This document shows positions 1 to 8,031 of a DNA stretch of 64,000 nucleotides, piece after piece (within the stretch, counting starts at the first letter, position 1; each line of letters starts with the position of its first letter). The notes under the pieces were generated by a model. It worked only from the letters and a program-made list of their open reading frames with translations. It did not search any database and was not told where the DNA came from. This stretch comes from CAYQQU01 sp964419545 (GTDB taxonomy: Bacteria > Bacteroidota > Bacteroidia > Chitinophagales > Saprospiraceae). Made by a program: the position numbers and the translations under genes. The stretch spans positions 62,001 to 126,000 of the forward strand of contig CAYQQU010000008.1 of assembly GCA_964419545.1 (NCBI GenBank), written 5' to 3'.

Positions 1-383
1 GCGGCGTGATGATCGGGCAGCTGGTAGTCGAGGTCGGTCCGGGTCCAGTCGAGTACCGGCATAAAATTATAGGTCACCGTACGAATGCCGTTGCGGCCGA
101 GCAGCTGCAGACTTTCGCAGTAGTTGTCGAGGTGCGCCCGCCAGTCGCCGGTCTGTTGTTTTATGGCTTCCGACACCGGCAGGCTTTCGACGACTGTCCA
201 TTCCAGGCCGGCTGCTTCAATTTCCCGTTTGCGCGCCTGTATTTCCGGTTCTTCCCATACGGCGCCGTTGGGGATGTGGTGCAGGGCGGTTACGATACCC
301 CGTGCTCCGGTTTGCCGGATTTCCCTCAAAGCAATAGGATCTCCGGGTCCGAACCAGCGCCAACAAGGTTTCAGTTTTTTCAT
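1..383 (-). CDS. uxuA: Mannonate dehydratase, N-terminal part (cut by window edge)
   Basis: The reading frame stays open from the ATG at 383 to base 1 and encodes the N-terminal ~127 residues of UxuA, which dehydrates D-mannonate to 2-keto-3-deoxygluconate in cytoplasmic hexuronate catabolism. Family signatures are plain: WRWFGPGDPIAL near the start, then TALHHIPNGAVWEEPEI, VVESLPVSE, and YNFMPVLDWTRTDLDYQLPD. An in-frame ATG at 395 is an alternative start (adds MHQT). The gene follows the SDR gene by only 4-16 bases, so the two are almost certainly cotranscribed. The C-terminal two thirds, including most metal ligands, lie outside the window. Confidence 0.95.
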   Translation of the reverse strand, partial: MKKLKPCWRWFGPGDPIALREIRQTGARGIVTALHHIPNGAVWEEPEIQARKREIEAAGLEWTVVESLPVSEAIKQQTGDWRAHLDNYCESLQLLGRNGIRTVTYNFMPVLDWTRTDLDYQLPDHHA

Positions 384-399
384 GGTTTGATGCATTGTT

Positions 400-1209
400 T
401 TAAACCCCGCTGAATGCGGAGAACCCTCCGTCGACGGGGATGACGGCGCCGGTGACGAACCGGGCCCCGTCGCTGCACAGCCAGTTGACGGCGCCGCAGA
501 GCTCCCAGGGGTCGCCGAACCGGCGCATGGGGGTATGCTCGATAATTTTTTTGCCCCGCTCGGTCAGTGAGCCGTCGGCTTTCAGGAGCAACGAGCGGTT
601 TTGTTCGGCTACGAAAAAGCCCGGGGCGATGGCGTTGACCCGGACACCTTCGCCGAATTTCGCGGCCATTTCGACGGCGAGCCAGCGGGTCAGGTTTTCG
701 ACTGCGGCTTTGGCGGCAGCGTAGCCGAGCACCCGGGTAAGGGGGCGCTGCGCCGCCACCGAAGAAATATTGATGATGCAGCCGGATCGCCGGTCGGCCA
801 TCGTTTCGCCAAAAGTCAGGATCGGCAGCAGCGTTCCTTTGAGGTTGAGAGCGGCGACCTGATCGAATGCGTCGATCGAAAGGTCGAAGAGGCTTTGCGA
901 CGGCAGAATCGTAGCGCCGGCCTGGTTGCCGCCGGCGCAGTTGATGAGGATATCGGCTGCGCCCCAGGCGTCGATGAGGGCCTGGCGGGCGGCCAGCAGC
1001 TGTTCCTTTTCCACTACGTCGGCCGTCAGGGCCAGTGCGGAACCGTCGCGGAGCGAGCGCACGGTATGCGCCACCTTTTCGGGGCTGCGCCCCAGGACCG
1101 CTACCCGGGCGCCGGCCTGCACCAGCCCCGCCGCGATAGCGCTGCCCAAAACACCGCTGCCGCCGGTGATGACGGCTGTTTTTCCTTGCAGATCGTAGAG
1201 GTTTTTCAT
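400..1209 (-). CDS. SDR-family oxidoreductase, probable D-mannonate oxidoreductase
   Basis: A 269-residue classical short-chain dehydrogenase. With the ATG at 1209 (MKNLYDLQGK) the Rossmann motif TGGSGVLG is at residues 15-22, NCAGG at about 90-94, the catalytic Ser in INISS at 149-150 and the YAAAK motif at 163-167. The upstream ATG at 1242 would add an 11-residue non-family extension and is less likely. Its position directly before uxuA supports NAD(P)H-dependent fructuronate to mannonate reduction, because SDR-type enzymes replace UxuB in several bacteria. That substrate is inferred from context. The upstream neighbour, an ECF sigma gene, ends 98 bases before the start. Confidence 0.85.
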   Translation of the reverse strand: MKNLYDLQGKTAVITGGSGVLGSAIAAGLVQAGARVAVLGRSPEKVAHTVRSLRDGSALALTADVVEKEQLLAARQALIDAWGAADILINCAGGNQAGATILPSQSLFDLSIDAFDQVAALNLKGTLLPILTFGETMADRRSGCIINISSVAAQRPLTRVLGYAAAKAAVENLTRWLAVEMAAKFGEGVRVNAIAPGFFVAEQNRSLLLKADGSLTERGKKIIEHTPMRRFGDPWELCGAVNWLCSDGARFVTGAVIPVDGGFSAFSGV

Positions 1210-1307
1210 CGCATTGTATATCCGGCCTGAAACATCGATCAATAGACGCGCCGGAGTCCGCTTTACCCTGAAATAAACCGGCTATAATTCGCAATTCGGC
1301 GGAATAA

Positions 1308-1907
1308 TCAATGGTATCGCAGTTCTTTGCGCAGATGGATCAGCGACCTGCGCATGTGGGTCTCGACGGTCTTGATGGAAATATCGAGAAATTCGGCGAT
1401 TTCCCGGTATTTCATTCCCCTTTCTTTACACAATCTGAAAATATAACGTCCTTTGGGGGGCAGGCTGTCGATCGCCGACTGCACCTTGGCGTCCAGCTCT
1501 TTGCCGATGATCTGATCGGCAGGCGAACAATAGCCCGATTGGTAGTCTTGTTTGATCTCGCCGTTGAAAGGCCGTTCCCTCGCCATTTTGCGCAGGTAGT
1601 CGATGGCCTGGTTGCGCACCGCGGAATACAGATAGTGTTTTACCTTTTTGTTGATGGCGAGGGCGTCGCGGTTCTTCCAGATGCGAATGAAGACATCCGA
1701 GACGACCTCTTCCGATCGGTGAGGGCAATGGACCAGTCGACAAACCTGATGGCATAAGACCGCGTAGTAGCGGTCAAATAACTTTTCGAATGCCCGGTAG
1801 TCATCCTGGCGCCGGACCAGATCAAGTAGTTCCTCATCCGCCGGGCCCTGATGATTAGCGGATATGGTCCGAATTTCCTGATTAGGCAGTGAAGAGGTGC
1901 TGTACAT
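1308..1907 (-). CDS. ECF-type RNA polymerase sigma-70 factor
   Basis: A 199-residue Bacteroidetes-type ECF sigma factor. Region 2 is visible as AFEKLFDRYYAVL to EEVVSDVFIRIWKNR, followed by the YLYSAVRNQAIDYLRK segment. Region 4 contains LPPKGRYIFRL and the helix-turn-helix MKYREIAEFLDISIKTVETH. The ATG at 1907 is preferred: the longer GTG-start form (1949) would run its first codons through a LacI-type palindrome at 1935-1948. No FecR-like anti-sigma gene adjoins it, unlike the usual arrangement. It lies between lacI and the uronate genes, so it may be a second regulatory layer of the same regulon (inference). Confidence 0.9.
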   Translation of the reverse strand: MYSTSSLPNQEIRTISANHQGPADEELLDLVRRQDDYRAFEKLFDRYYAVLCHQVCRLVHCPHRSEEVVSDVFIRIWKNRDALAINKKVKHYLYSAVRNQAIDYLRKMARERPFNGEIKQDYQSGYCSPADQIIGKELDAKVQSAIDSLPPKGRYIFRLCKERGMKYREIAEFLDISIKTVETHMRRSLIHLRKELRYH

Positions 1908-1934
1908 ACTACTGGTGTATTGGTTAGAGGATAA

Positions 1935-1948
1935 TGCAATCGGTTGCA
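1935..1948. promoter_or_regulatory. LacI-type operator upstream of sigma factor
   Basis: TGCAATCGGTTGCA is an inverted repeat with arms TGCAA/TTGCA around a 4-base centre, the usual architecture of a LacI-family operator. It lies 27 bases upstream of the preferred sigma ATG, in the gap after lacI. The identical sequence occurs before lacI itself, and the same arms occur before the TonB receptor. Confidence 0.75.
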
Positions 1949-1964
1949 CAAAAGATTTATTGAA

Positions 1965-3014
1965 TTATTCGGTTTTATTTTCTGTTTTTGCAGTCCGCTT
2001 CAGGGAGGAAGCCCGGGTGATGAGCTGTGGTGCGAGCACTGTTTTACGGGCGATTCCATCTTTATCCTTTGCCAGTACTTCCGCCAAAAAAAGATCAGCG
2101 GCGATCTGGCCCATTTTTTCGCTATGTTGGTCGACGGTAGTCAGCGCCGGTTCGACGAAAGAAGTAAACGGTTCATTGGCGAATCCCACCAGCGCCATTT
2201 GCCCGGGGATATCGAAGCCTTCCGCCTTCAGAATTTGCATGGCGCCGATGGCCGCCCAGTCGCTGGCTGAAAAAACGGCATCGGGCAGGCGGGGAAGTTG
2301 CAGCAGTCGCCGCATGTTCTCCCGGCCATTTTCCACTTCCTGGTTGCTTTCAATGATCAGCGCCGGATCGATGGGCAACCCGTGCGCTCGCAGGGCGGCC
2401 CGGTAGCCTTCCGTACGGTTTTTGTAAATGTTGATGTGTTGTTGGCCGGCAAAGTGGGCGATTCGCCGGCAGCCTTGCCCGATGAGGTGTTCGGTAGCCT
2501 GATACGCGCCGAGGTAATCGTCGACGACGATGGCACTGGTCAGCAGTTCCTCATTGATCCGGTCAAAAAGGATCAGCGGGATATCTTTTTGCTTGATGCG
2601 CAGAAAGTGATCAAAACGCGTGGTTTCCTTGGCGATGGAAGCGATGATGCCGTCGACCTGCGTTTTCATCAGCGCCTCGATGTTGGATCGTTCGATTTCT
2701 TCACTATCGTTAGACTGGGTGATCATGACATTGTACCCGGCGCGGTTGGCGACTTGCTCGATACCGCGCACCACCGAGGCGAAGAAACTGCGGTTGGCGG
2801 TGGGCACCATGACGCCGAGAATATGTGTTTTGCCGCTGCGCAGGGCCGCCGCAATACCGTTGTGCTGGTAGTTGAGTTCGGCAGCCATTTTGCGTACGGC
2901 CTGTTTGGTGCGTTCGCTGATGCGCGGATGGTTGCTCAACGCCCGCGAAACGGTGGACGGCGTAATGTCCAGCCGCTTGGCAATATCGTAAATGGTCGAT
3001 CTTTCTTTTCGCAT
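1965..3014 (-). CDS. LacI-family transcriptional regulator
   Basis: 349 residues of full-length LacI/GalR architecture. The N-terminal HTH is TIYDIAKRLDITPSTVSRAL (about residues 7-26), followed by the hinge region with AAALRSGKTHILGVMVP. A periplasmic-binding-protein-like effector domain runs from about 60 to 335, with PDAVFSASDWAAIGAM and MALVGFANEPFTSFVEPALTTVDQ. Gene order with sigma, SDR and uxuA suggests a uronate or related acid-sugar effector (inference). Two operator-like palindromes lie upstream, so autoregulation is likely. Confidence 0.93.
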   Translation of the reverse strand: MRKERSTIYDIAKRLDITPSTVSRALSNHPRISERTKQAVRKMAAELNYQHNGIAAALRSGKTHILGVMVPTANRSFFASVVRGIEQVANRAGYNVMITQSNDSEEIERSNIEALMKTQVDGIIASIAKETTRFDHFLRIKQKDIPLILFDRINEELLTSAIVVDDYLGAYQATEHLIGQGCRRIAHFAGQQHINIYKNRTEGYRAALRAHGLPIDPALIIESNQEVENGRENMRRLLQLPRLPDAVFSASDWAAIGAMQILKAEGFDIPGQMALVGFANEPFTSFVEPALTTVDQHSEKMGQIAADLFLAEVLAKDKDGIARKTVLAPQLITRASSLKRTAKTENKTE

Positions 3015-3025
3015 CGGTTAGGTGG

Positions 3026-3039
3026 TGCAATCGGTTGCA
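3026..3039. promoter_or_regulatory. LacI-type operator, proximal to lacI
   Basis: TGCAATCGGTTGCA, identical to the site at 1935-1948, ends 12 bases upstream of the lacI ATG. This is a strong candidate autoregulatory operator. Confidence 0.8.
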
Positions 3040-3144
3040 TAAACATAAGAAACCCCGGCGGGTTAACCTAGAGATTTTAGCTTTTTTTTCGGCAAAATCG
3101 CAATACCGTGTGGCGGTTATCGTAAAACGCCAATTTTAATTTGA

Positions 3145-3158
3145 AGCAAACGGTTGCA
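3145..3158. promoter_or_regulatory. LacI-type operator-like site, distal to lacI
   Basis: AGCAAACGGTTGCA differs from the consensus palindrome by its first base and one centre base. Its centre is 119 bases from the proximal site, about 11 helical turns, which is compatible with DNA looping. A nested palindrome TTGCATTTTGCAA (3155-3167) overlaps its right arm. Confidence 0.55.
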
Positions 3159-3190
3159 TTTTGCAATAAAAATGGGTAGGGGTGACAAAA

Positions 3191-3220
3191 AAGCCGTCCA
3201 ACTGTACAGTTGGACGGCTT
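3191..3220 (-). terminator. Rho-independent terminator after the beta-helix gene
   Basis: A perfect 30-base palindrome made of AAGCCGTCCAACTGT and its complement. On the minus strand a T-rich run follows it. It lies 32 bases after the stop of the beta-helix gene and isolates that gene from lacI, which has its own operator-bearing promoter region. Confidence 0.85.
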
Positions 3221-3252
3221 TGCCGGCCCGCAAAGGTCGCGGTAGACAGCGT

Positions 3253-4803
3253 TTAGTGTTTGATAATTTTGCGACTGCTGACCGTACCTTGCTCATCGAC
3301 CAGCGTCAGCAGGTAAGTTCCGGGAGGCAGGCTCGACAAGTCGACCGTGGTGATGGCGTCTCTGGCGGCGAACGATTGGATCACTTTACCGGTCAGGTCC
3401 AGGATCATCACGCGGTCGAGGGCCGCCTCGTTCAGGTTTTGAATGACCAACTGATTGACTACCGGGTTGGGATAGAACAAGATGTTGTTTTCGACGAACA
3501 ATTCCGAAGCCGGGGTGAAGCCGGACTGGTCGGCGCCGATGGCCTGCCCTTCGTCGCCGGCCGTGCGCGAAAGGGCGTCAAACGAATAGGCGTAATCGTG
3601 CATGGTCCGGTAGCGGTCGACTCCCGAAGTGAGTTGGGAAAGGTCGGGATCGGCGGTGAGGTTGGACATATCCCAGGGGCCGGCTTCCGGTACTTCGTTT
3701 CCGCCGCTGGTGTCCTGGGCGACGGCAATGACAAACTGAGTAGGAGTCACCGGGGCGTTGAAAAATTCGAGTTCTTCGTCTAAATTGGTGTCACCGGTTC
3801 CGGTAGCGTCGATGGCGGCCTGAACTTGGAGGTCGAAAACGAAATTCTCCATAGACACCAGTTCGTTGCCGTCGTTGTCGGTGGCCGGCAGGTTGTCGAT
3901 CAGTTCCTGGTCGAGGTGGAAGTTGTTATGGCTTACCAGGATGTTGGTTTCTCCGTCAATGAAGGTGTCGATCATCACCACGAAGCGGGCGTCGGCGAGG
4001 GTGTCCTGTCCTTCGGCCGGACGACCCAGGAAAATGCCGTTGTAGACGATATTATTGGTCATCTCCAGGTTCTGGATCTCGCCGAAAGAAAAGCCGTACT
4101 GTCCGCTGGACCAGAAGGTATTTTGATTAAGTCGGGCCCAGTTGATAGAGGACCCGCTGCCGTCGCGGTACCAGCGGCTGGTCACCTGATCGATGAAGCA
4201 GTTTTCGATCCATAGCGTATCGACCGGCACCCCGCGGTTGTCGATGAAGCGTCCGTTATCCGGGTTGGTCGGACGGCCCATGCGGTTGAAGTGAGAGTTG
4301 GTCAGGTAGATTTTAGGGTTGTCGCCCTGCACCCGGAAGCCTGCCTGGCCGCACTCGGTCCAGATACAATCGTCGATAACGATGCGGGAGTCATCGGAGT
4401 TGATGCGCAGGAGGCGGTTGTTGTAGCTCCCCAGGATATCCCGGCCGGAGAGGTGGATACCCTCCATGGTCAGGTCGCCGGTCCCGTTAATGCGGAAGAT
4501 CTGGCTGACGGGGTCGGCGCCCGAGTCGACCAGCAGATAGGGGCGGGCGCCGTCACCTTCTTCCGCCTTGATATGCAGGTGGAAATCGGAAAATTCGATG
4601 GAGCCCGTCAGGACGTAGGGGAATCCGCGCCGCAGGACGTAAACCCGGTTGGGGTCGATGCGGTCGCCGTTGGGTAAGGTGTCTCCGGCGATCGCCGAAT
4701 TGATCACGCCGGGCGCGCCGGGTTCAATAATCAGCTCCGACTGAGCGGGAAGCCAATGCCATATAGCCGCCAGGGCGAAAAATGTAAAGATCACTTTTTT
4801 CAT
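3253..4803 (-). CDS. Secreted right-handed beta-helix protein with T9SS sorting domain
   Basis: 516 residues. A signal peptide (MKKVIFTFFALAAIWHWLPAQS) is followed by a repetitive parallel beta-helix region with pectate-lyase-like rungs such as GDLTMEGIHLSGRD, RIVIDDCIWTECG, KIYLTNSHFNR and LEMTNNIVYNG. The C-terminal ~80 residues are a T9SS type A sorting domain (ILFYPNPVVNQLVIQNL to SSRKIIKH), so the protein goes to the cell surface. It resembles the DUF4957/DUF5123 or pectate-lyase-like proteins of Bacteroidetes pectin and alginate loci. I cannot assign a lyase family or catalytic residues. It lies 58 bases downstream of the TonB-dependent receptor gene, probably in one operon. Confidence 0.8.
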   Translation of the reverse strand: MKKVIFTFFALAAIWHWLPAQSELIIEPGAPGVINSAIAGDTLPNGDRIDPNRVYVLRRGFPYVLTGSIEFSDFHLHIKAEEGDGARPYLLVDSGADPVSQIFRINGTGDLTMEGIHLSGRDILGSYNNRLLRINSDDSRIVIDDCIWTECGQAGFRVQGDNPKIYLTNSHFNRMGRPTNPDNGRFIDNRGVPVDTLWIENCFIDQVTSRWYRDGSGSSINWARLNQNTFWSSGQYGFSFGEIQNLEMTNNIVYNGIFLGRPAEGQDTLADARFVVMIDTFIDGETNILVSHNNFHLDQELIDNLPATDNDGNELVSMENFVFDLQVQAAIDATGTGDTNLDEELEFFNAPVTPTQFVIAVAQDTSGGNEVPEAGPWDMSNLTADPDLSQLTSGVDRYRTMHDYAYSFDALSRTAGDEGQAIGADQSGFTPASELFVENNILFYPNPVVNQLVIQNLNEAALDRVMILDLTGKVIQSFAARDAITTVDLSSLPPGTYLLTLVDEQGTVSSRKIIKH

Positions 4804-4861
4804 AGTAGCAGTTTTTTTTTGAGCAAAATGTTGTGATTGAATGTATGTAGCTGAAGATCTT

Positions 4862-7800
4862 TTATTTAAGCCGGTACAAAACGCCGAAGTCGGCGGTGGC
4901 GCCGAAGAACTCTTCTTCCTGGAGTAACTGGGCAGCGCCCTGAATAGACCGTTCGGGCGTATTGGTCAGGTTATTGACGTTAAACAGCAGGGTCCAGCGT
5001 CCTTGCTTATCGAGGCGTTGCCGGAAAGCCAGGTCAAAGCGAGTGAATTCATCGTCGAAGAAATCCAGTTCGGGAATGCGCTGTACGCCCGAGCCGGTGC
5101 GTCCCACGCCCGGGTTGCCCGGCGAAAGTACTTCTCCCTGATAGGTCATGGTCACCCGCCCGGAAAAGCCGCCGATCTCGTAACCCAGCGAAAGGTTGGC
5201 GATGAGGTCGGCCTGCCCCACGATAGGGCCGGAGCGCAGCGTATCGAGCACGGTGGTGACGAAGAAGGGCGGTTCGGGAATAAATTCGGTGTTTACCTCG
5301 AATAGCGGGTAGAAGGTATTGGACTGGGCTAGGGTTAAGTTGGCGCCCAGGACGATGCCTCGCCACAGGCCGCTCAGGGACCGGAAGTTGGCTTGCAGGT
5401 CAAACTCCATGCCGTGCACCGTAGAAACCCTGTCTACATTCGCCGGTTCGTTGAGGGTATAGCCCTGGAAAATACCGCCGTCCTGAATAGCGCTGGTGCC
5501 TACGTAGTCGATATTCAGCAACTCTTTGTAGAAAGCACCGATGGTAAACAGGCCGAAGCGGTTGTAAAAAGAGAGGAATGCGTCGTAGTTCCAGACCGAT
5601 ACGTGCTCGAGGTCGGGCTTGCCTCGGCTGATGATCTGCTCGCTGTTGTTGACGCTCTCCCAGGGCACCAGGTTGAAAAAGTTGGGCCGGGCCAGGGATT
5701 TGGTTACGGCAGCCCGGAGGTCCATCCACTTGGTAAACTTGTAGCGTGCGTGCAGCATGGGCAGCCATTCGGTATAGCCCTGCGAGGCTTCCACGTCGAC
5801 GAGGTCGAGGAAGCCGGTGCCGCCTTCGTCCAGGTCCACGGGGCTGCCCCGCCGGCTGGAATAATTTTGACGGGTGTCTTCCATGCGCAACCCGCCCAGC
5901 AGCATGAAGCGCGGGCCGAAGTTGACCTCGGCCATCAGGTAGGCGGCGTAGATCTTTTCGTTGGCGTCGTAGTCTTCCAGGTCGCGCTGGTTGTTGAGCA
6001 GAAAGCGGTCCTGGTAGCGCTGGTAAAAGGCGTCCGTCTTATCCGGGTCGAGGTGGCCCTGGTAGTCGATGAGGTCGCCGGGTTGCAGGTTGGCGCCGAA
6101 CAATTCGTTGTAAGCATCCAGGTTCAATCCCTCCAGGCTGGAAGTCAAGGAATCGCGTATTGCCGGCGATCCGGGCAGGATGTCGAATTGGCCGTCGAAA
6201 AACTGATCGTTGGTGTAATCGCCGATAAAGTTGCCTATGAGGATCTGACTGCCGGTTTTAGTGAGGAAAAGATTCGGAAAATCGATGGCGGGGTTTTCGT
6301 CTCCGTTCAAGTAAGGGCGAATGAAGTATTCGGTGAAGTCCGCCCCGCGGTCCACTTCCCGGTATTTTCCGCCCGTTTTCAGGTAGCCTGCGATTTTACC
6401 GGGCAGTTTGAAGTCGTATTGCAGGTCGAGTTGAAAGGTAGCGCGATCTTCCGTCACCAGGGTCTCTACGGTCTCCATGCTGCGCAGGCTGGTGTTGAGT
6501 AGGTTGTTTTTGTAGATGCCGGGCACGACGTTGAGATCGGTTTCGTTGGCCACCGAGCCATTGGTAGCGGCCAGTTCCCAAAACTGGGCGCGCAGCGAAT
6601 AGGGGGTTTCCTGGCGAGAAGAGGAGTAGGAGCCTCGCCATTCTACTGTCAAGGCGCCGACGTGGTGTTCGCCGGAGAGGGTATTCGAGTAAACGGTAGT
6701 GGATCGCTCGCGGCGGCGCACATCGAAACGCTGTTCGTTGTCGGAAACCCGGAAGCGACGGCGATAGCGTACGTCGTCGCGGTTGAGCCGGCTGACGTTG
6801 GAACTCAGCAGGAAGGTGTGGTTTTTGTTGATCTCATAATCGAGGGTAACCGTTCCGCCGTATCGCACCCGGTCTTCCAGCCGGTCACCCAGGTTGAGGG
6901 TGGCGATCTGGATGATCGGTTCGCCGTTATCCGGACTGGTGCCGACGAATTCGTAGTCGGAGGTCAGGAACTCATTACTGCGGTTGACGCGCTGGTAGTT
7001 TCCGGTCAGGATGACGCCCATTTTATTGCCGAGAATCCGGTTGCTGATGCTGCCGCTGCCCCGGAACTGGCCGAAGTCCTGCTTGAGGTCGTTGTACCCC
7101 CCCAGCAGTCGCAGCAGGCCTTTCCAGCCCTCGTCGGCTTTGCGGACGGTGAAGTTGACGGCGCCGCCGACGGCGTCGCCGTCCATATCGGGGCGGAGGG
7201 CTTTGAACAATTCGATGCCTTCCAGGGCGTCGGAGGAGATCATGCTCAGATCTACCGAGCGGGTTTGATCATCGGTGGACGGCAATCGTTCTCCGTTGAT
7301 GGTTATGGCGTTGAAGCGTGGCGAGATTCCCCGGATGGATACCTGCTGGCCTTCACCGGCGTCCCGGTAAACGGAAACGCCGGCGAGGCGTCCGACGCTT
7401 TCCGCCGCATTCTGGTCGGGTAGTTCCTGCAGGCGCTCCTTGGAAACGACGTTGACAATGGTGTTGGAGTTGAGCTGCTGGTTTATGGCAGCCCGTTGTC
7501 CGGTGGCCTGGCCCATCACGACTACCTCGTCGAGGGTGGTTCCTTCGCCGCGCAGTACGACGTTGAGTTCGATCTCTTCGCCGGCGGCAACCGTTACTTC
7601 CCGGGTTTCGGTGACGTATCCCAGGTAACTGAATTGCACCTCGTGCGTCCCGGCGGGTACGTTGGTCAATCGGTAGCGGCCATCCAGGTCGGTGTTTGTG
7701 CCGATGTTCAAATCGACGATGGCGACGTTGGCAAAACCCAACGGTTCTTTCAGGTTCCCGTCGGTGACTTCTCCGTAAATGATCCCCCTTCCCTGGCTAA

Positions 7801-7864
7801 AACCAGCAGCGGCAAACAGAAAAAGGGTGAGAATGATTCCCGAGGCTCGAATTATGCGTAGCAT
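4862..7864 (-). CDS. TonB-dependent receptor with CarboxypepD-regulatory-like N-terminus
   Basis: 1000 residues from the ATG at 7864 (MLRIIRASGIILTLFLFAAAGFSQ signal peptide). The ORF extends upstream to 7912, but that extension crosses the operator. A carboxypeptidase-regulatory-like domain (YGEVTDGNLKEPLGFANV, TNTDLDGRYRLTNVPAG) is followed by the plug domain (LDEVVVMGQ, QNAAESVGRLAGVSVYRD, SIRGISPRFNAITINGERLP) and the 22-strand barrel, ending LYRLK. No SusD partner is adjacent, so it is closer to the sugar-oligomer TonB receptors of the TIGR01782 type than to a SusC. It probably imports an oligo-uronide (inference from neighbours and the shared LacI operator). Confidence 0.92.
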   Translation of the reverse strand: MLRIIRASGIILTLFLFAAAGFSQGRGIIYGEVTDGNLKEPLGFANVAIVDLNIGTNTDLDGRYRLTNVPAGTHEVQFSYLGYVTETREVTVAAGEEIELNVVLRGEGTTLDEVVVMGQATGQRAAINQQLNSNTIVNVVSKERLQELPDQNAAESVGRLAGVSVYRDAGEGQQVSIRGISPRFNAITINGERLPSTDDQTRSVDLSMISSDALEGIELFKALRPDMDGDAVGGAVNFTVRKADEGWKGLLRLLGGYNDLKQDFGQFRGSGSISNRILGNKMGVILTGNYQRVNRSNEFLTSDYEFVGTSPDNGEPIIQIATLNLGDRLEDRVRYGGTVTLDYEINKNHTFLLSSNVSRLNRDDVRYRRRFRVSDNEQRFDVRRRERSTTVYSNTLSGEHHVGALTVEWRGSYSSSRQETPYSLRAQFWELAATNGSVANETDLNVVPGIYKNNLLNTSLRSMETVETLVTEDRATFQLDLQYDFKLPGKIAGYLKTGGKYREVDRGADFTEYFIRPYLNGDENPAIDFPNLFLTKTGSQILIGNFIGDYTNDQFFDGQFDILPGSPAIRDSLTSSLEGLNLDAYNELFGANLQPGDLIDYQGHLDPDKTDAFYQRYQDRFLLNNQRDLEDYDANEKIYAAYLMAEVNFGPRFMLLGGLRMEDTRQNYSSRRGSPVDLDEGGTGFLDLVDVEASQGYTEWLPMLHARYKFTKWMDLRAAVTKSLARPNFFNLVPWESVNNSEQIISRGKPDLEHVSVWNYDAFLSFYNRFGLFTIGAFYKELLNIDYVGTSAIQDGGIFQGYTLNEPANVDRVSTVHGMEFDLQANFRSLSGLWRGIVLGANLTLAQSNTFYPLFEVNTEFIPEPPFFVTTVLDTLRSGPIVGQADLIANLSLGYEIGGFSGRVTMTYQGEVLSPGNPGVGRTGSGVQRIPELDFFDDEFTRFDLAFRQRLDKQGRWTLLFNVNNLTNTPERSIQGAAQLLQEEEFFGATADFGVLYRLK

Positions 7865-7882
7865 GCTGTGTCGATTTGATAA

Positions 7883-7896
7883 TGCAACCCATTGCA
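7883..7896. promoter_or_regulatory. LacI-type operator upstream of the TonB receptor
   Basis: TGCAACCCATTGCA keeps the TGCAA/TTGCA... arms of the sites at 1935 and 3026 with a different 4-base centre (arms TGCAA and TTGCA). It lies 18 bases upstream of the receptor ATG. Its location suggests direct repression of uptake by the LacI regulator. Confidence 0.7.
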
Positions 7897-8031
7897 CAAC
7901 GGATACAGGCAATTAAATTTTGGAATCACTACCTTGACGGTAAGAATCTTTTTTCCCCTTACAACTCGCAGCAAAAAATTTGGTGATCAATAAGTTAAAA
8001 TTTTTTAGCAGGCCAGCGTTTCTTAACCTTT

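Noticed and set aside
5393..6502. Long plus-strand ORF of 369 codons opposite the TonB receptor
   Set aside because: It lies wholly antisense to a strong TonB receptor, lacks domain motifs, and reads as a GC-rich shadow frame.
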